A stretch of DNA of 64,000 bases, taken from NCBI GenBank assembly GCA_023078555.1, contig CM041202.1, positions 3,344,022 to 3,408,021 on the forward strand, in the 5' to 3' direction. The notes under the pieces were generated by a model, which had not been told where the DNA came from, did not search any database, and saw only the letters and a program-made list of their open reading frames with translations. The translations under genes were made by a program, and so were the position numbers. Position 1 is the stretch's first letter; the number at the start of each line of letters is the position of its first letter. The stretch comes from Ulva prolifera (lineage: Eukaryota > Chlorophyta > Ulvophyceae > Ulvales > Ulvaceae). Below are positions 58,801 through 64,000 of the stretch, piece after piece.

Positions 58801-60074
58801 CCCCCGAGCATCGAGAACACGGAATCTGCAGGCACGGGGTCGATGCCGAGTCTGCGGCCATGGTGTCGTGGGAGCTGGCCGCAGCTGCTGCGGGGACAAG
58901 GGATGCTGCAGGCACGGTGTCATTGGCGCCGGCTGCTGAGTGCCGCTGCTGCTACTGTGGGGAGAGGGGCCGCACGTTCGACGAGGAAGTCGGAGTCCGC
59001 CCAGAGGCCCGCGGCGGGCCCGAGGCCGTCGCCCTCGAGCGTGACGCGGGTGATGTACCGCTCCCCCTGCAGGCTCGTGGCTTCACTCGGGTCGGCAGAG
59101 ATGAGGTTAGGGTGTTGCCCCGACCGGGCCGCCGGGCTGCTCGGGAACCAGACCTTCAGGTACAGGTTGTCCATCCAGAACGGCTGGTCTCCGAGCGCAA
59201 ACACGTCGGACTGTGCGAGCAGCAGACACTGCCGGCGGGCCCGGTCCAGGTCCCAGCTGAGGGCACTGCCGCTCGTCGGCACCGGCGAGTCCTCCGAGCA
59301 GTTGCCCTGCGCGGAAGAATAACTTTTCCCTCTGTTATTTTTGTCAGCCCACGGTTGCTGAGGCTGTGTCCATGCTGATGGTGGTAACAGGTGCGTCCAC
59401 GGACAGCATGGGGCTGATGCGGGTGGAGCGCCTGGTGTGCATGGGGCCGGTGGCACACAGGCGATCAGGACGCAGATTGCATCACCGTTGCAGAAGCCAC
59501 CGAAACTGGGCCAGGCGGAACACACGGGCAGAGAGGGTCAACGGCTCCAGGCTGACTGCAGGCCAGGCTGCATGAATGTGTGCGCCATCAACGGCCTGAA
59601 AAACACAAGAGCGAGGATAGTGTGGCACGCACCCGTATGGATCGCGTTCTGTCGATGACTCCAAATGGATTATTGCAGCCGGTGCTGCACACGTCGGTGC
59701 TCTCCAGGGTCAAGTCCGTCAGGTCCATGTGTTCCGTGATGACGATATCGAGCGACCCGTTCCGTATGCTGGCCTTGAGCTCAGCAGGCGTAGAGACCAT
59801 GACGACGTCTGCTGGCTCAAGGGTAGCCGCTGTCTCCTGCAGCGAGCGGGCGTGACGAGGCGCTACCTGCACAAGCTGCCACCTAGTTGAACACGGCCAC
59901 AGATGCCGCAGTGATTCACTACATTGCTTAGCTTCTCTATTCTGCTGTGTGCAGCCTCGTCTCGCTGTTCGCAAAGGCGGTCTTCACAGCGGTGCGCACG
60001 TTGTGGCTGGGCAAAGCCTCGACGCCTGCTTGTAGAACCAGCTTCATCAGCCCAGCTGCCAGCCAGAGCGACAT
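55873..60074 (-). CDS. Receptor-like Ser/Thr kinase B, beta-helix-like ectodomain
   Basis: 834 aa if the last exon is right. Exons: 60000-60074, 59633-59866, 58976-59306, 58440-58825, 57828-58127, 57202-57526, 56820-57106, 56371-56697, 55994-56177, 55873-55928. Signal peptide MSLWLAAGLMKLVLQAG; ectodomain IVITEHMDLTDL, RTRSIRGNC, YITRVTLEGDGLG, VTVHNVRFMSP; Gly-rich juxtamembrane stretch; TM about 364-390 followed by RRRRK; kinase domain with QGGQGVVAFA, Lys570 in YAIKFF, AERQLYES, HRDIKPSN (Asp667, Asn672), DFGSA (Asp686), YASPE and AIDAWALGVVAFELLTG. Exon phases match kinase A throughout; lengths differ only in ectodomain, TM and linker exons. The final exon ends ...LHAPLCRL with its TAA inside a TTTGTAAC motif and is the least certain part. 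The pair is a tandem duplication. Outside domain binding target and downstream partners are unknown. Confidence 0.85.
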
Positions 60075-62945
60075 GAGAGCGATACACCTCTTTTGCGGCA
60101 TTTTGCGGATGATCGAAGAAGCGTGGACACACGCCCACTGCTACACAAACTGCATTCCCGGTCTGCACCAACACGCGCAGCTGCCGCGCGCAACGGCCTT
60201 GCCGAGGCTACACACAGCTTCTGGGTGAAAGCAACTATCGATAATGTACAACTGGCCGCATCCACTGACGCCGACGCGAACGCCGACTGGCTCGCACAGT
60301 GTTTCGATAGCAGTTGTGCCAGGACGTAAAATGTGAAGGGCTTTTTTCCAGTCATGCAGCCAGGCTATCAGCAAATGAAGTAGACAGACAAATGCCTGTC
60401 GCTGCCTCGAGATACGCTGTGTGCCACCGTTCGACCTTGCGTCCATCGCTGCGAGTTGCCTTCGCGGCGCGGCTGCCCCCTCCTCATGACGCGGCGCGCT
60501 CCGTGCATGTGTGTGGCATCATGGCAAACTCTTCAAACGCACACAACACACACGGCTTTACTGCAGCTGTCAGTTTTGTGCTGCGAGTTCATGGCCTACT
60601 GCCCATGCTACACAGTGTCGACCATAACAGTAGCTGCAGAAGGATCCTTCTCATCGACGTCATGCACGTCACCGCGTAGCGACTTGATCAGCAGACATGA
60701 AAGTTCTTTCCGAGAGGGATGCTGGAGAGAGAGGTCACCTGAACTTGCATAATGATCCTTCAGAAGGATGGCGTCTCCGTGCGACCGGTCTCGTGACGAG
60801 CTGCAGCTGGTGCCGGACTGGCAGCGGAGTTGTCTGGTTGCCAGGCCGCCAGGGTAGAGGGCCACAGTGGGGAAAGCACGTCACAGCAGTATGGGGCGCA
60901 GCTATTCTGCTGGAGTCGACTGGTGCGACCGCTGGTGTAGCTGCACAGGTATCGACCGGTGTCGAACACGCACGAGGTGCTGATCAGCTCCCAAAAAGAG
61001 ATCGAAAGAATACGAAATGTATCTTCGCAGCACGTGAACACCAATCGCCGTGGTTGGAGCCGCGTGCTGGCCGCGCCACTGCCTCAGCTGTCCGTTCTGA
61101 GCTCTGGTCCAGGCTCGGCTGCCACTGGTACTCCGAGACGGCGTGCGGCCCGAATTGCAAACAGTGCCATCTGCAACTGCAAGATTGATGTGCAACAGTG
61201 GCATGCTACGCACACGACCGCCGTATGAGGGATCCAGGACCTAATGCTGCCACATTTCACCCATCACACCATCCATCACACCATCCGCGGCACGCACACA
61301 ACCCTCCCCCCCCTCCATAAGGGTAGTCATGTGGGGTTATCTGCCCGAGCATGGATTCTGTAGTGCGCGTGCTTTTGGTTGCAGTGCTTGGCAGTCTGCT
61401 TTCGTGCTCTGCCATACAGTGGCCGTGGCCCCGACTCGTGAAATGTCCCCCTGTCCTTGGTGCCTTCGGGTAGTCCAGTCATGTACGAAACCCCGGAGGA
61501 TGCACCATCCTTCTGTACTCAGGGGTGTTGCACCCGTCAGGGGGGGGCAGGGGGGGTGATTGCGGAAGACAGAAGCCTGCACGGCTTTCGGCCATGCTTC
61601 CGGCATTTTGCGTGAGTGGCGTGCCATCTGCTTCGCAGGGCAATACGCGTTCATGCGGTTTGTGCCACACAGCTCAGCACCACACCTATCCGACTCACTG
61701 CCACACCGCAGCAGCTGCTAGGTGTGCTGCTGTCTGAGGTGTATGCAACATGCATGCAGCGACGCCGCGGGTGCGCCACTGCTGCCCCTGCAGCTATGGC
61801 TGCCCTGCTTCGTGCGAGGCCGTCTCAGAAGTCGCTAGTGTCCTGTAGTACTGACATGAGCTCCTGTCCGGTGCGTCCTATGGTGGAGAGGCGCATCGAG
61901 CAGCGTGCCCCCGACCACACACGGTCTCCTTCCGTCGCATTCGGGTCATGGCAGACGGTCAGCACTGGCTGTAAGCTCAAGATGCATGCAGCTGGCCCTG
62001 TCGTTGTATGCAGCTGGTGTGTTTGTATGCACGAGTGCATCTCTACAGCTGCGGCGGCACAGGCCTGCCCATGATGCCTAGGAGCAAGGGCTCAAGCAGT
62101 TGGCAAGGCTGCCGCAGGTTGGCAGGCAGCCTTGCACGGCATGGCTGAGCCTCGTGAAATGTCAAATGTATTCTCGAGCACAACAAACAAGTCCTCTTAT
62201 GTAGCTCTCTCGTATTCATGGGCGCCCGGCGCCTGTTCACGCCAAGGGAGGGAGCTCTAGAGATCTCGTGGCAGCGCTGGAGTTGTTCACGGTTGCCATG
62301 GGGCACGTGGTCACAGCGCCGTATGCTCTCTGCGAATTGGAGGCCAGGAATCGGGTGGTGCAGCGATACGCTTACCGGAGCAGTGTACTCAGAAATCAAG
62401 GCAAGAAGGATCGTCTGAGTAGGCGGTGTAGGTGGCACCGACGATGCTGAGAGCGCTGCTGTGCTCAACCTGATCTTGCATGGCCGCGGCAACGCTGTCT
62501 GCGAACGGCAATGGCCATCACGCTGCACCGGGCCGAGACTTCTGACACAAGCCCTGCGCACTGGCCGCCAACTCCGGCGCACTGGCAACTGAGAATGTTT
62601 CGGGTCGGACTTCAAAGAGATGGGATCAAGAAGTGCGCAGCGAGGCAAGGCCGGCGCGGTTCACGCTGCGAGGTTCGCGGCAGCCGCTGGACAGCTCAAT
62701 ATCGACGCGACGAAGGCGGCCTCCTGCAGCTGCAAGCGCTCCATGCGACTCCAGAACGAGGGCCACCGTTGCCCAGGTCGGTATTCGAAGTATGGCAACA
62801 AACCATGAGGTACTGGGCACCTTCACGCCCACCTAAGGCGTCTGCGTATTGCAGCGCTCACACAAGTCACCTGCAGCTGTCAGACACGCATCAAACTTCT
62901 CGCTATCGAAAATTCTATCGACATCCAGCGCTACAGCTGGGACGA
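60075..62945. other. Gene-poor interval upstream of kinase B
   Basis: Must hold the kinase B promoter. A minus-strand frame at 62043-62648 (201 codons) and several shorter ones at 60.1-61.2 kb show no known domain. A tandem CATCACACCATC lies at about 61257-61285. Confidence 0.4.
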
Positions 62946-63256
62946 TGAGGACGTCACGGAAGGCCGCAGCTCTGCTGTGGCCACTACTTTTCATCATCGG
63001 CATCGTGGGCGTGGCTGTGGAGGCTGCTTCCGCATCTGGCATGCGCCCGTCTGCGTCGCGAGGCTCTCTCGACCAGGTCCGAAACTGCCCTTCCATCTCA
63101 AAGCTTCCCGCCACCGAAGCCCTCCCGATCCGCCGAGGCAATTCAATCAACTTCAGTTTCAGCATGTTGCACGTCCTGTTCCACTCGTGTGCACTGCTCC
63201 TCCGGGGATCGAGCTGTTTCTGGCTCTGCACCACGCTTGCATGCACAGCAGCCTGA
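62946..63256 (+). CDS. Small predicted secreted or membrane protein
   Basis: 103 codons starting MRTSRKAAALLWPLLFIIGI, a textbook signal peptide (basic N end, hydrophobic core, AEA-type cleavage site near residue 28), then a polar stretch and a Cys/Leu-rich end LLRGSSCFWLC. The TGA stop lies inside the target duplication of element f, so the insertion left the stop unchanged. The gene may have further exons that I cannot see. Function unknown. Confidence 0.35.
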
Positions 63257-63781
63257 CTCCGGCTACGCCGGGTCCGATGGGTGTGCGGGGTGCCTTCGTT
63301 GGCATGTGCAGGGACTGCGGAGACGGCTTGGGCGGTGCGTTGTCCTGGGTGCGGTGCGGCGTGGGCCGGCGAGGCTGCGCGGCGGTGTGCCGGGCTGGCG
63401 TGGTGTGCTGTGGCTCGGTGGGGTGGGGGTGGGTCTTGGGGCTAGGGTGCCCCCGGCAATCGGGCGGCCATGATGGGCGGCCTCAGGCAGCGGTGTGTTG
63501 GGTTTGGCCCTGTCGTGCGGCGGCGGGCGTTGTGGTGTTGGTGGTTGTGATGTTGTGTGTTGGCCGTGGGGTCTGTGCGTGCGTGTGTGGGTTTGGGTTT
63601 GTGGGTGTGTGGGTGTGTGCTTGGCGGTCTGCGGATCTGTGTCTTTTGATGCGCCGGTGGTGGGTTTCCTGGGCGTGGTGGGTGTCGCGTGCGTGCGTGT
63701 CTGTGTGTTTGCTTCGTCTGTTTGCCTCTTCCGCGGTGCTGCCCGCCTTGCTGCCTTTGTCCTTGTAACACAGCAGCCTGA
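63245..63781 (+). mobile_element. Family-2 retroposon f, about 513 bp, 12-13-bp target duplication
   Basis: ACAGCAGCCTGA at 63245-63256 and 63770-63781 flanks the longest copy (63257-63769). It has a TG-rich body and the canonical 3' end GCGGTGCTGCCCGCC then CTTTGTCCTTGTAAC. One long frame runs through the body and ends AVLPALLPLSL-stop, with the stop inside TTGTAAC. Confidence 0.85.
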
Positions 63782-64000
63782 GAGCCGGCCCCACAGGCCG
63801 CAGTACTAGTGCAGCGCCGCACTGAGGTTGACTCATACACGACACTTCAGAGACCCACCTGAAGCTCATAACCTTATCTGTCAGGCTTAACAGCGGTTTC
63901 TGTTCAGTCGTGTTGCATCAAGATGAAGTGACGCCGCGGCCCACTGGCGCACACTCAGAATTGGCACATGCACGCATCTACTCCACAGGCCATGCCATGC

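Overview
The window looks like nuclear DNA of a unicellular eukaryote, most likely a chlorophyte green alga. It is GC-rich, its genes are cut by many 100-900 bp GT-AG introns, almost all donors read GTGCGN and acceptors TGCAG, TGTAA (the green-algal polyadenylation signal) follows several genes, and the gene content fits (GH9 endoglucanases, an ABCG half-transporter of the plant ABCG24/28 type, receptor-like kinases with beta-helix-like ectodomains). I cannot name the species. All exon models come from reading splice sites and frames by eye; paralogue pairs with equal exon lengths and phases support most of them.

Layout. 1-3.2 kb (+): C-terminal two thirds of an ABCG transporter. 4.2-7.9 kb (-): eight-exon GH9 gene. 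This block (about 2.5-9.75 kb) is duplicated at about 11.7-18.4 kb, where the ABCG tail is a pseudogene and the GH9 copy is intact with an extra basic tail. 18.4-26 kb has no recognisable gene but holds nested retroposons and a 48-nt palindrome. 26.0-37.4 kb (-) is a triplicated unit carrying an unknown predicted membrane-protein gene: T1 decayed, T2 and T3 apparently intact. 38.1-40.1 kb (+): a pseudokinase gene. 41.8-43.6 kb (-): a two-RRM RNA-binding protein. 47.4-52.7 kb and 55.9-60.1 kb (-): a tandem pair of receptor-like kinases, each with signal peptide, beta-helix-like ectodomain, one membrane span and a kinase domain whose main catalytic motifs are present. 62.9 kb (+): start of a small secreted protein.

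The least expected signal is a swarm of very short insertions, from 13 bp to about 510 bp. Most share a 3' end reading ...CTTTGTCCTTGTA before an ACAC-type target, and each is flanked by a 10-20 bp target-site duplication. Three duplicated segments in the window preserve empty sites. This pattern (fixed 3' end, variable 5' truncation, variable target duplication) is what target-primed reverse transcription of a non-LTR retroposon gives, here with extreme truncation. The 3' module carries TGTAAC, the algal poly(A) signal, and in one frame a conserved AVLPA...LSL-stop ending, so each insertion drops a stop codon and a poly(A) signal into its target.
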